Of a stretch of DNA of 64,000 bases, positions 52,286 to 61,214 are shown piece after piece. The stretch is from contig JAGOJY010000012.1 in assembly GCA_017994815.1 (NCBI GenBank), positions 1 through 64,000 on the forward strand, read 5' to 3'. The position numbers were made by a program, and so were the translations under genes. How positions within the stretch are numbered: position 1 is the stretch's first letter; the number at the start of each line of letters is the position of its first letter. This DNA comes from Acidobacteriota bacterium. Lineage in GTDB: Bacteria > Acidobacteriota > Polarisedimenticolia > J045. The notes under the pieces are model-generated. The model was not told the DNA's origin, did not search any database, and saw only the letters and a program-made list of their open reading frames with translations.

Positions 52286-53980
52286 ATGAGCCCGGCGCGC
52301 GCATGGCGGCCGTGGGCGCTGCTGGTGGGCGTTCCCGCGATCGCCTTCCTCCTCGGCCTGTTCCCGCTGTGGGACTACGACATCTGGGGCCACCTCGCCG
52401 CCGCGCGGCTGATCCTCGAAACCGGCTCCGTCCCGCGGACGGATCCGTTCCTGTGGGGCGCCGACGGCCGCCCGTGGACCGACACCTACTGGCTGTTCCA
52501 GCTCGGCGTCTACGGGCTCTTTCAACTGGGCGGCGCGTCGCTGCTGGTGCTGGCCAAGGCCGCGCTGGCGGCGCTGGCGGTGGCGGTGGCGATGGCGGCG
52601 CGCCGCGCCGGCACCTCCGTCGCGCTGGCGGCGCTGGCCTGGTTGTTCCCGCTGGTCTCGCTGGGTGGCCGCACCTACGAACGGCCGGAGATGGTCTCGG
52701 TCGTGATGCTCGCGGCGTTTCTCGCCGTCGTGGCCCACGCCGGGCAGCGCCCGCGCCTGCTCTGGTTGCTGCCGGCGCTGCAGGTGCTGTGGGTCAACTG
52801 CCACCCGTACTTCGTCTTCGGCCCGCTGATCGCGGTGCTGTTCGCGCTGGATGAACTCGCCGGGCGCGCGGTGCCGGCGCTGGCGCGCGAGTCCCGCGGC
52901 GCGGCCACATCGGCTCGCGGGAGGGTCGACGTGCGCGCCGGCGGCGCCGTCCCGGGCGGGACGGCTGCGCCGGCTCCTGCGGGGTGGGCCTGGATGGTCG
53001 TGGCGGCAACGGTGCTGGCCTGCCTCGTCAACCCCTACGGGTTGCGCGGCGCGCTGTTCCCGTTGGACGTGTTCGTGGCGCAGGGTGCGGACCACCTCTT
53101 CTACCGGCAGTACATCGCCGAGCTGCGGGGGGTGTGGTTCTTCGTCACCCGGATCCCGACGAACCCCTACGTCATCGCCTTTCTCGCCACGTTTGCCGCG
53201 GGTGTGCTCGCGGGCCTGGCCGCGTTCGCGCGCGGGCGTCTGACGTTCTTCCGTCTCGCCCTGCTGGTCCTGTTCGGCGTTTTGGGCTGGTCCGCGACGC
53301 GCAACGCCGGCGTCTTCGCCTTGGTGTACGCGACGCTGACGACCTGGAACCTGCACGATGTGTGGACCGCGCGGCCGGACGCAGGCGCGACCGCGTCCCG
53401 GCAGGTTCGCCGCCGTTCCCGGGGTGCGCCCGCCGAGCCCGCGCGCAGGCTCGAGATCGCGGCGCTCGCCGCGCACGCCGCGCTGGCGGTCGTGGTCGCG
53501 AGCGGCGCGCTCTACGCGTGGGGCGGCGAAGGGCGCACGATCGGCCTCGGCGAGCGCGCCGCGTGGTACGCGCACGCCGCCCAGCGCTTCCTGACGCGCG
53601 AGGGGATGCCGCGGCGCGCGTTCGTCAACGGGATCAACGAGGCCAACCTGACCCTGTTCGAGGGACGGGGCCGCACGCGCGTCTACATCGACCCGCGCCT
53701 GGAGGTCGTGCCGCGCCCGTTGTTCGAGGAGTACCTGGACGTGCTGCGGGCGATGGGTGCGGGCGACACGCCGCGCTGGGAGCGGTTCCTCGAGCGGCCG
53801 GGCGACGCGGTGCGCTGGCCCTCGATCCTGCTCGAGCGCGCGCGCTCCGGCGCCGCGCCCGAGGGGGTCGCGCGCGCTCCCGGCTGGCGCCCGGTCTACG
53901 CCGACGATCTCGCCGTGGTCTTCGTGCGCGAGGAGTTCGCGCGCACTGCTGCGCTGCCGCGGGTCGACTGGCGCGAATAA
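52286..53980 (+). CDS. Polytopic membrane protein, GT-C glycosyltransferase-like
   Basis: A 564-residue protein with about ten transmembrane helices and a ~110-residue extracytoplasmic C-terminal domain. The first periplasmic loop contains the acidic motif LWDYDIWGHLAAARLILETG ... TDPFLWG, similar to the DxD/EhD loop of GT-C enzymes that use polyprenyl-phosphate sugars. NCHPYFVFGP and NPYGLRGALFPL are conserved in a family of uncharacterised bacterial membrane proteins. The C-terminal part (FVNGINEANLTLFEGRGRTR, VYIDPRLEVVPRPLFEEYLD) has no assigned function. A role in protein or lipid glycosylation is inferred. Confidence 0.65.
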   Translation: MSPARAWRPWALLVGVPAIAFLLGLFPLWDYDIWGHLAAARLILETGSVPRTDPFLWGADGRPWTDTYWLFQLGVYGLFQLGGASLLVLAKAALAALAVAVAMAARRAGTSVALAALAWLFPLVSLGGRTYERPEMVSVVMLAAFLAVVAHAGQRPRLLWLLPALQVLWVNCHPYFVFGPLIAVLFALDELAGRAVPALARESRGAATSARGRVDVRAGGAVPGGTAAPAPAGWAWMVVAATVLACLVNPYGLRGALFPLDVFVAQGADHLFYRQYIAELRGVWFFVTRIPTNPYVIAFLATFAAGVLAGLAAFARGRLTFFRLALLVLFGVLGWSATRNAGVFALVYATLTTWNLHDVWTARPDAGATASRQVRRRSRGAPAEPARRLEIAALAAHAALAVVVASGALYAWGGEGRTIGLGERAAWYAHAAQRFLTREGMPRRAFVNGINEANLTLFEGRGRTRVYIDPRLEVVPRPLFEEYLDVLRAMGAGDTPRWERFLERPGDAVRWPSILLERARSGAAPEGVARAPGWRPVYADDLAVVFVREEFARTAALPRVDWRE

Positions 53981-54036
53981 CCCGCACCCCGGGGCAGAAA
54001 GACCGCATACTCCGTGCGGGGGAAGGTGGAGGTCGG

Positions 54037-57000
54037 GTGCTCCGTCGCATCGCCACTTGGTCCGTCCTTTTGCTCGTCTGCGGCACGGCGTTCGGTGCGG
54101 CACGTCCCGCGCTGGTCCGGGTGGAGCGCCGCGCGCCCGACGACCTGGCGCGGCTCCGGGCGGCCGACCTGCCCGTCGTCATGGAGATGGATCGCTGCCT
54201 GTTCCTGCGGGCGGAATCCGGCGACCTCGGGTGGCTGGACGAGCACGGCTACGAGGCGCGGGTCCTCGACAGCGACGCCTCCCGCTCGGACTTCGTGGTC
54301 GTCGGGCTGCGGCCCGATTCCGACCGCGCCGCGGTGGAAGCGCTCGGCGCGGTGCTCCTGGCCGAGGACAACTGGGTGCTGCTGCGCGTGCCGCGGAGCA
54401 CCTCGCTGGAGTTGCTGCACCCGGCCCGCGTGTTCGCGACACGGCTGCCGGTCAGCCCCGTCGCCCCGCCGAAAGCCGCGCCGCCCGCGGCCCCCCCGCC
54501 CCCGGCGGTCGGGCCGGACCTGCTGCCCGACCCCTTGGTCCAGCAGATGGTCAACTCGGTCAGCCCGACCCAGATCGATCAGTTCTGGACCGATCTCACG
54601 ACGAACGCGCCGACCGGGACGCGCTACTCCACCTCGCAGGGCTGCCGGGACGCCGCGGCCTACTGCTTCGCCAAGTACGGCGCGTACAAGCTGCCGGCGG
54701 CGTACCAGAACTGGAGCACGTCCCACGCGCCGAACGTGATCGGGACCCACGATGGGGCGATCTACCCCGAGAACGTGTACATCGTCATCGGCCACCTCGA
54801 CGACCTGCCGTCGTACGGCACCGCGCCGGGCGCCGACGACAACGCCAGCGGCTCGGTCAACGTGCTCGAGTCGGCGCGCGTGATGAGCTGCTACGCGTTT
54901 CGCAACACGCTCAAGTTCATCAACTGCACCGGCGAGGAGTCGGGGCTGCTCGGCAGCGAGGCGTACGCCGACGACGCCGCGTTGCGCGGCGAGAACATCC
55001 TCGGCGTGATCAACATGGACATGCCCGGCTGGGCCGGGAACGGTTCACCCGACCCCGAGAACCTCGACCTCAACTACAACGACGCCTCGACCGACCTCGG
55101 CCTGCGCTTCGCGCAGGCGGCGACGACCTACGGCACGGGGCTGGCGGTGGACGCGTTCCTCTGCCCGAGCCTCAGCGCCTCCGACCACTACCCGTTCTGG
55201 ACCCACGGTTGGAAGGCGGTCTGCGGGATCACCGACAACGAGGGGTACTGCGGCCACTCGGGCAACTACCCCTATTACCACACCGCGAACGACACGATCG
55301 CCAACTGCGGCAACCGCTCGTTCTTCTATTCGACGGTCAAGACGTCGGTCGCCACGCTGGCCGAGCTGGGTCAGCCGTTCAAGATCGCGCTCGGGCGCCC
55401 GGTCTACGCCTGCGGCGGGACGGCGGTGGACGTCGTCGTGGGCGACCGCGACCTGAACAAGAGCCCCGCCGCGATCGAGACCGTCACCGTCACGATCGAG
55501 AGCGGCAGCGAGACCTCCGCGGAACAGGTCGTGCTCACCGAACGGTCCGCCGACTCGATGATCTTCGAGGGCAGCATCCTGACCACGAGCGCGCCGCCCG
55601 TCCACGGCGATGGTCGATTGAGCGTCACGCCAGGCGATACGATCACGGCCCGCTACACCGATGCGCTCGACTGCAACGGCGCGACCGGCGTGCCGTACGC
55701 CGCGACGGCCGGCGTGGACTGCGTCACGCCGTCGATTTCGAACGTCCAGGCGCTGGAGGTCACCGGCAACAGCGCCCGCATCACGTGGACCACCGACGAG
55801 GCCTCGACCAGCGTCGTGCACTACGGGACGGTCCCGCCGGGGGGATCGACCGCGTCCTCGCCGGAACTGGTGACGGCCCACTCCCTGCGGCTGGCGGGAC
55901 TGGCGGAGTGCTCGGTCTACTCCTACTTCGTCGAGTCGGTGGACGCAGCCGGCAACGCGGCGGTGGACGACAACGGCGGGGCGTACTACACGTTCGAGAC
56001 CGGCAAGAATGTCAACCCGAGCTACCCGAGCACCGGCGGCCCGGTGACGATCCCGGACAACAACCCCACCGGGGCGAGGAGCGCGATCACCGTCTCCGAC
56101 AACAAGACGGTCCTCGACGTCAACGTCGAGGTCAACATCACCCACACTTACGACGGCGACCTCGAGCTGTACCTTCTGGCGCCGAACGGTACGCGGATCA
56201 TGCTCTCGAACAACCGCGGCAGCAGCGGCGACAACTTCCGCGGCACCGTGTTCGACGACGAGGCCGCGACGCCGATCTCCAGCGGCTCGGCGCCGTTCTC
56301 CGGCCCGTACCGGCCGGATGCCCCGCTCTCGGCCGCGGACGGGGTCAACGCCGCCGGGACCTGGACGCTCGAGGTCATCGACGGCGGGCCTTCCGATGTC
56401 GGCACGATCGACGGCTGGACACTGACGCTGCTCTTCCCGGCCGCGCAGTGCGGACCGCACGCGATGGTGACGGGACACGCTTGCGTGAGCGACACCTGCA
56501 GCGCCGGCGGCGCGGGCGACGACGACGGCCGCTGGGACGCGGGCGAAGACGTCCGCTTCAGCGTGGACGTCCAGAACGACGGAGCCGGGACCCTGACCGG
56601 CGTTTCCGCCAGCATCACCTCGGTCACGCCGGGCGTGGTCATGCTCGACGGCGCGGCGGATTACGCCGACCTGCCGCAGTCGGCATCCGCAACCTCGCTC
56701 GCGCCGCACTTCGCCGCGCGCTTGCCGGGCAGCCTCGCCTGCGGCGATACGGTCGAGTTCCAGGTCGTCGTCGCGAGCGACCAGGGGAGCTGGCCCGGCG
56801 CCTTCACGCACGTCGTGGGCCAACCGCTCGTCGGGCCGGCCACCCCGCTGAACGAGACGTTCGCGGCCGGCATCCCCGCCGGTTGGACGATCGTGGACGG
56901 CGGAGCGGGTGGCGGCGCCTCCGCCACGTGGACCACGGCAAACCCCTGCTCGCGATCGATCTCGTCTCCGATGGCCGCGCCGGCGGCGATGGTCGACAGC

Positions 57001-57771
57001 GACTGCGCGGGGTCCGGCGCGAGCCAGGACGAGCAGCTCCTGACGCCGGTCGTGGACCTGTCGTTCTCGACGGCCGCCACGCTGGAGTTCGACGAGTACT
57101 TCTACTGGTACAGCGGCGGGCAGTCCGAGGTCGCGGACGTGGACGTGCGGAGCTCGATCACCGGCGGTGCGTGGGTCAACGTCCTGCGCCAGCAGGGCGC
57201 GTCGAGCACGAACCCGGCCCACAAGACCGTGGACATCACGCCGCAGGCGGCGGGCGCCGCCGACGCGCAGGTCCGGTTCCGGTACTACAACGGCTCGAAC
57301 GAGTGGTACTGGGAGATCGACAACGTCAAGCTCGGCACGATCGACGATGCGGGCTGCGAGATGACGACCTGCCCGGCGCAGCACGCCGCGCCGCCCCCGG
57401 TTCCGGACGGCCGCTTCGGCCAGCCGATGACCGTGACGCGCCCGGGCCCCGGCGGGTCAGCCCTCGACGTCCGCTGGGACGCCGAGACCTGCCCCGCTCC
57501 CGGCTACCACCTCCTGTGGGGGCCGCTCTCCGCGCTGCCAGAGTACGAACTCGGCGGCAGCGCGTGCGACCTGGGCCCGTCGGGAACGTATCGCTGGGGC
57601 AGCGTCCCGGCCGGGAACATCTGGTACGCCGTGGTCGGCGACGACGGCACCGCGACGGAGGGGAACTGGGGCGAGTCGAGCAGCGGCGTCCCGTGGTCCG
57701 GCGACAACCCGTCCGGTCAGTGCGGCTTCACCGCGCGCGACAACTCCGGCTCCTGCGGGGGACAGCCGTAG
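54037..57771 (+). CDS. Secreted M28 zinc metallopeptidase with Fn3, P-domain and C-terminal LDV/DG module
   Basis: A 1244-residue exported mosaic. GTG start, GGTGGAGG just upstream, signal peptide IATWSVLLLVCGTAFGA. A propeptide of ~150 residues leads to an M28 aminopeptidase domain with predicted zinc/catalytic residues H253 (VIGHLDD), D267/D268 (GADDNASG), E300/E301 (TGEESG), D328 (NMDMPG) and H415 (YHTANDT), so it should be active. Then a Fn3-like domain (ARITWTTDEASTSVVHYG), a proprotein-convertase P-domain (THTYDGDLELYLLAPNG, GTWTLEVIDGG), a MAM-like beta region and a terminal module (LDVRWDAETCPAPGYHLLWG, VVGDDGTATEG) shared with the 29997-31658 protein. Probably feeds on extracellular peptides. 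Confidence 0.88.
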   Translation: MLRRIATWSVLLLVCGTAFGAARPALVRVERRAPDDLARLRAADLPVVMEMDRCLFLRAESGDLGWLDEHGYEARVLDSDASRSDFVVVGLRPDSDRAAVEALGAVLLAEDNWVLLRVPRSTSLELLHPARVFATRLPVSPVAPPKAAPPAAPPPPAVGPDLLPDPLVQQMVNSVSPTQIDQFWTDLTTNAPTGTRYSTSQGCRDAAAYCFAKYGAYKLPAAYQNWSTSHAPNVIGTHDGAIYPENVYIVIGHLDDLPSYGTAPGADDNASGSVNVLESARVMSCYAFRNTLKFINCTGEESGLLGSEAYADDAALRGENILGVINMDMPGWAGNGSPDPENLDLNYNDASTDLGLRFAQAATTYGTGLAVDAFLCPSLSASDHYPFWTHGWKAVCGITDNEGYCGHSGNYPYYHTANDTIANCGNRSFFYSTVKTSVATLAELGQPFKIALGRPVYACGGTAVDVVVGDRDLNKSPAAIETVTVTIESGSETSAEQVVLTERSADSMIFEGSILTTSAPPVHGDGRLSVTPGDTITARYTDALDCNGATGVPYAATAGVDCVTPSISNVQALEVTGNSARITWTTDEASTSVVHYGTVPPGGSTASSPELVTAHSLRLAGLAECSVYSYFVESVDAAGNAAVDDNGGAYYTFETGKNVNPSYPSTGGPVTIPDNNPTGARSAITVSDNKTVLDVNVEVNITHTYDGDLELYLLAPNGTRIMLSNNRGSSGDNFRGTVFDDEAATPISSGSAPFSGPYRPDAPLSAADGVNAAGTWTLEVIDGGPSDVGTIDGWTLTLLFPAAQCGPHAMVTGHACVSDTCSAGGAGDDDGRWDAGEDVRFSVDVQNDGAGTLTGVSASITSVTPGVVMLDGAADYADLPQSASATSLAPHFAARLPGSLACGDTVEFQVVVASDQGSWPGAFTHVVGQPLVGPATPLNETFAAGIPAGWTIVDGGAGGGASATWTTANPCSRSISSPMAAPAAMVDSDCAGSGASQDEQLLTPVVDLSFSTAATLEFDEYFYWYSGGQSEVADVDVRSSITGGAWVNVLRQQGASSTNPAHKTVDITPQAAGAADAQVRFRYYNGSNEWYWEIDNVKLGTIDDAGCEMTTCPAQHAAPPPVPDGRFGQPMTVTRPGPGGSALDVRWDAETCPAPGYHLLWGPLSALPEYELGGSACDLGPSGTYRWGSVPAGNIWYAVVGDDGTATEGNWGESSSGVPWSGDNPSGQCGFTARDNSGSCGGQP

Positions 57772-57785
57772 GACGGGCATGGGAC

Positions 57786-57827
57786 GACCCGGCCACGGAG
57801 CTGCTCGACCGGGGCTCGGGCCGGGTC
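57786..57827. terminator. Hairpin between convergent peptidase and membrane-protein genes
   Basis: GACCCGGCC / GGCCGGGTC, 9 perfect pairs around a 24-base loop; the right arm touches the stop of the minus-strand gene. Plausible bidirectional terminator; no U-run. Confidence 0.4.
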
Positions 57828-59466
57828 AGTCGGCCTCGTAGGTCAGCAGCTGCTGGCAGCGCGCGGAATAGGGACGGGGCACGCCCGGCCCCCAGTCCGG
57901 CGGCGTCGCCGGATCGACGACGGCAAAGATCTCGGTCGGGCCAAGCTCCACGATCGGCCTGAACCGGTCCGGGGCTTCGATCAGCGCCTTCTTGAACGCC
58001 CTCCGGTGTCGCAAGGACGGGGACAGGATCACGTAGCTCGCGCCCGAGTCGAGGATGGCCTGCTTCACGTCGGGCTGCCTGCCCCGCACCGGCGCGCACG
58101 GCAGACCGGCGAGGTAGTAGGGAACCGTCAGCGGCTGCGACACGACCGTCGAGCCGGGGTCGGCGATCGTCCCGAGCGTGCAGACCACGCGCAGGTACTG
58201 GCGCCACCACAGCGCCTCGTGGCCGTGCAGCTGCTGGTTGACCAGCGGTACGAACTGTATGACCGCCAGTTCGACGACCGCGATCCCCGCGAGCCAACCC
58301 GTCGCTAGCCGGCCGACGAGGCGCGGGCGCGCGAACCTGCGCGTCAACAACTCCACCCCGCCGCACAAGGCCGACAGCAGCAGCGGGAACAGCGGCATCA
58401 GCAGCCGGTAGCCGGCGGGCACCCACACCATCACGACCAGAAAGTAGACCACGGCGTAGATCGCGCCGATCTCGCGGTCCAGCGCGACGCCGCGCGCGAG
58501 GCCGACGACGATCGGCACGATCGTCAGTGCGAAGAACACGAGGTAGATCGTGCCGAGGATCGGCCGCATCCCGGGGGGCGAGGCTTCCCGGGCCAGGACG
58601 TCAATGTTGGCGAGCGGGTGCTGCAGCACGCCTCCCGTCCCGCCTTGGGTGTCGCCTGCCGCTGCCCGGGTCGTGTTCGTCAGTTCCAGAACGTAGCTGA
58701 CGGGCGCCCGCTTGAGCACGATCGTCGCCAGCCAGGGCGTGGAGCAGAACAGCGTCACCAATCCGATGACCACCAGCCGCGACAGACGCGAGCGCGCCGC
58801 GAGCCCCGGGGCCCGCGCCGTGAACGCGTAGATCGCGATCGCGGGCGCCAGCACGAGGCCGACGGTGCGCAACAGCACGGCGAGACCCGAGAACACCCCG
58901 GCCAGCACCGCGTTGCGCTTCCACGGCCCGTGCTCCGCGAACGTCCGCCGCACGAACAGCAGCGCCGCGAACGAGAACAGCAGGTACGGCCCGTCGCTCA
59001 TGCAGTGCAGGCCGAAGTCGATGAACGACTGCGACAGCATGGCGCCGATCACCGCCAGGAGCGCCAGCCTGCGGCCCCGCAGCGGTACCAGGAACAGGTA
59101 GGCCAGGTTGAAGCCGATCACCCCGAGCACCGCGGTCCAGGCCTTCAGCACGACCAGCGGGGCACCGAATTTCACCAACGGAGCCAGCAGCGCCGCGTAC
59201 AGCGGCGGGTAGTGAGTGTGGATCGGCGCGCCGGGCAGGTGCAGGTTGACGTAACCCGCACCCTTGGCCAGCGCTTCCGCCAACAGCAGGAACTGGATGT
59301 CGTGGCCGCCGAAGTTCTTCAGGTGCGCGTTGAGGAAGTTCCCGACCACGATCAGGGCTGCCAGGTTCAGCAGGACGAGCGGCAACACGCGCGCGCGCAC
59401 GGAGTCCGACACGGTCCAGCGCCACGCGCTGCCCTTTTCTCGCGACCCTTCCGCCCCGTTCGCCAT
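57826..59466 (-). CDS. GT39-like membrane glycosyltransferase family protein
   Basis: A 546-residue polytopic protein with about eleven helices. The first loop NFGGHDIQFLLLAEALAKGA ... IHTHYPPLYAALLAPLVKFG matches the dolichyl/undecaprenyl-phosphate-mannose-dependent transferase family (PMT/ArnT-like), with Asp in the usual catalytic position. SDGPYLLFSFAALLFVRRTF and VPAGYRLLMPLFPLLLSALC are also typical. The C-terminal ~100 residues are a soluble domain (QAILDSGASYVILSPSLRHR). Start at 59466 by fit to the family; the frame is open to 59559 and the ribosome site is weak. Probably transfers a sugar from a lipid carrier to an envelope target. Confidence 0.78.
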   Translation of the reverse strand: MANGAEGSREKGSAWRWTVSDSVRARVLPLVLLNLAALIVVGNFLNAHLKNFGGHDIQFLLLAEALAKGAGYVNLHLPGAPIHTHYPPLYAALLAPLVKFGAPLVVLKAWTAVLGVIGFNLAYLFLVPLRGRRLALLAVIGAMLSQSFIDFGLHCMSDGPYLLFSFAALLFVRRTFAEHGPWKRNAVLAGVFSGLAVLLRTVGLVLAPAIAIYAFTARAPGLAARSRLSRLVVIGLVTLFCSTPWLATIVLKRAPVSYVLELTNTTRAAAGDTQGGTGGVLQHPLANIDVLAREASPPGMRPILGTIYLVFFALTIVPIVVGLARGVALDREIGAIYAVVYFLVVMVWVPAGYRLLMPLFPLLLSALCGGVELLTRRFARPRLVGRLATGWLAGIAVVELAVIQFVPLVNQQLHGHEALWWRQYLRVVCTLGTIADPGSTVVSQPLTVPYYLAGLPCAPVRGRQPDVKQAILDSGASYVILSPSLRHRRAFKKALIEAPDRFRPIVELGPTEIFAVVDPATPPDWGPGVPRPYSARCQQLLTYEAD

Positions 59467-59601
59467 CGCCCCGGCGAAAGATACTGAACCCGCGGGCGCC
59501 GACGCAATGGCATCACCGCGGGCGCCGAACCGTTTGCCCGCGCGGTCCCGAACGGGCACGCACGCGGTTGCGGCCGAGCGCCGCTGTCCACGGGCGTTGC
59601 G

Positions 59602-60825
59602 TCAGCCCTCGCTCTCCGCGCTGTTGGCATGCAGGTGCGCGGAGCGGACGATGCGCTGGAGGTTCTGCGGCGCGAAGAACTCCGGGATCGGCACCGTTCC
59701 GGCGTCCGTGCCGAAGAAGCGGTCGGCCTCGTGCTGGTTCGCCGCCAGCGCGCGGAACAGCGCCTTCTGCTCGTCCCCGAAGGGCTGCAGCAGGGCCCGC
59801 GCGCAGGTGCTCTCGTACATCGGCAGGACCGCCTCGTTGCGCCGGCGCTCGTACTCCGCCAGCGCCGCGTCGAGCGGCCGGTTCCCGGTCAGCCCGTCGT
59901 GGATCGCCGCCGAGAGCAGGTCCGCGTCGCGGAAAGCGTCGCTGATCCCCTGCGCGCTGAGCGGGTGCTTGTGGTAGCCCGCGTCGCCGGCGAGCGCCCA
60001 GCCGTCGCCCCACGGTCTGCGGAAGTACCCGGGCAACTCGCGCACGCCGAACAGGCGCTCGACCTGCTCGCCGCGGTCGAGGAACTCCGAGAAGACGGGC
60101 ACGTTCTCCATCATCTTGCGATAGCCCTGCTCCGGGTTGCCGACCTGGAACGCGGGGGTCCAGCCGCCGATCACGAGCGTCGCGCCGTCGTTCGTCGGTA
60201 TGCCCGCGACCGCCCAACCGGGGCGCACCCAGATCTCGAAGCCGGTGATGCGCGGTCCGCCCCGCCAGTACGAGTAGTAGCCGTTCGAGGCGGACGGGCG
60301 CTCGTTGTAGCGGGGCGCGTTGACCGCGCTGGCCACGATCGAGCGCACGCCGTCGGCGCCGACGACGATGCGCGCGCGCTCCTCGTGGTCGCGCCCGGCC
60401 GCGGCGTGGCCGCGCACGCCGACCACGCGCCCCCCGTCGCGCGCGATCTCGCCGACCTGGAACCCCTCCCGCACTTCCACGCCCGACTCCGCCGCCGCGT
60501 CGAGCAGCATCTTGTCCAGCACCGTCCGGCGCGGCGCCACGGCGAAGTCGATGCCGTCGATCGGCGGCGGCGTGCCGCCGAGCGGCACACCGTCGGCGTC
60601 GAGCGTGACCCGGCGGATCGGCGGCGCGCCGAGCCCGGTGATCCGGTCCAACAGGCCCCAACGCTTGGCGCGCGCCAGCCCGGAGTGCCAGATGAGGTGG
60701 CTCGAGAGCGTGTCGCTCGGAAAATGCGCCTTGTCGAGCAGCAGAACGCGGTGTCCCTTGCGCGCGAGCAGCCTGGCGGTGGGAGAGCCGGCGCACCGCG
60801 CGCCCACCACGATGACGTCGTACAT
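59602..60825 (-). CDS. FAD-dependent oxidoreductase (geranylgeranyl reductase/PHBH-like)
   Basis: A 407-residue flavoprotein. The FAD-binding N-terminus is VIVVGARCAGSPTARLLARK, with the GARCAG variant of the GxGxxG motif, then LLLDKAHFPSDTLSSHLIW. The second motif is IVVGADGVRSIVASAV and the third GWALAGDAGYHKHPLSAQGI with SDAFRDADLL. Relatives include halogenases, geranylgeranyl reductases and aromatic hydroxylases. The GARCAG branch is mostly of unknown substrate. Single gene divergent from the acyl-CoA cluster, 389 bases away. Confidence 0.88.
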   Translation of the reverse strand: MYDVIVVGARCAGSPTARLLARKGHRVLLLDKAHFPSDTLSSHLIWHSGLARAKRWGLLDRITGLGAPPIRRVTLDADGVPLGGTPPPIDGIDFAVAPRRTVLDKMLLDAAAESGVEVREGFQVGEIARDGGRVVGVRGHAAAGRDHEERARIVVGADGVRSIVASAVNAPRYNERPSASNGYYSYWRGGPRITGFEIWVRPGWAVAGIPTNDGATLVIGGWTPAFQVGNPEQGYRKMMENVPVFSEFLDRGEQVERLFGVRELPGYFRRPWGDGWALAGDAGYHKHPLSAQGISDAFRDADLLSAAIHDGLTGNRPLDAALAEYERRRNEAVLPMYESTCARALLQPFGDEQKALFRALAANQHEADRFFGTDAGTVPIPEFFAPQNLQRIVRSAHLHANSAESEG

Positions 60826-61214
60826 CGCAGCCCCCTGATGATCGCTCGGGCGTGGCGCAAGCTTACTTCAAACCACGGTCCTGTTATAAGGGAAATTCGA
60901 GGCCGCGCCCCACTCCGGGCTTCGCGGCCGACCAGGCAAAGCGTGATCGAGCCCGCCGCCGGGGTGTCGGTGTCGACGACGCTCGACCCGACCACTTCGC
61001 CGCGCATCGTTGCAGGAGCACGGCGTCGTGCTGAACTTCGCGCCGCCGCGAGACATCGAACGGAGCCGCGCGGTTCCGTGTCTGCGTGTCCACGGGTTCG
61101 GGGCAAGTCCACCTCGATGCTGGAGTAGGATAAGGCGCTTGTAAGACAGCGGGTCATGCGCTGGGGTGGGAGGCCCGGAGAGTCGGTGGGTCTCCACGGC
61201 GGAGGCGACGGAGC
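60826..61214. other. Gene-free stretch between FAD oxidoreductase and acyl-CoA genes
   Basis: This 389-base interval must hold promoters for both divergent genes. A minus-strand TTATAAC (rc of 60888-60894) could be a -10 element for the oxidoreductase; no convincing -35. The last part, 61190-61210, is purine-rich (GGCGGAGGCGACGGAGC) and supplies the ribosome site of the fusion gene. Codon character changes across this interval, so it may mark the edge of a transferred segment. No RNA gene seen. Confidence 0.4.
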
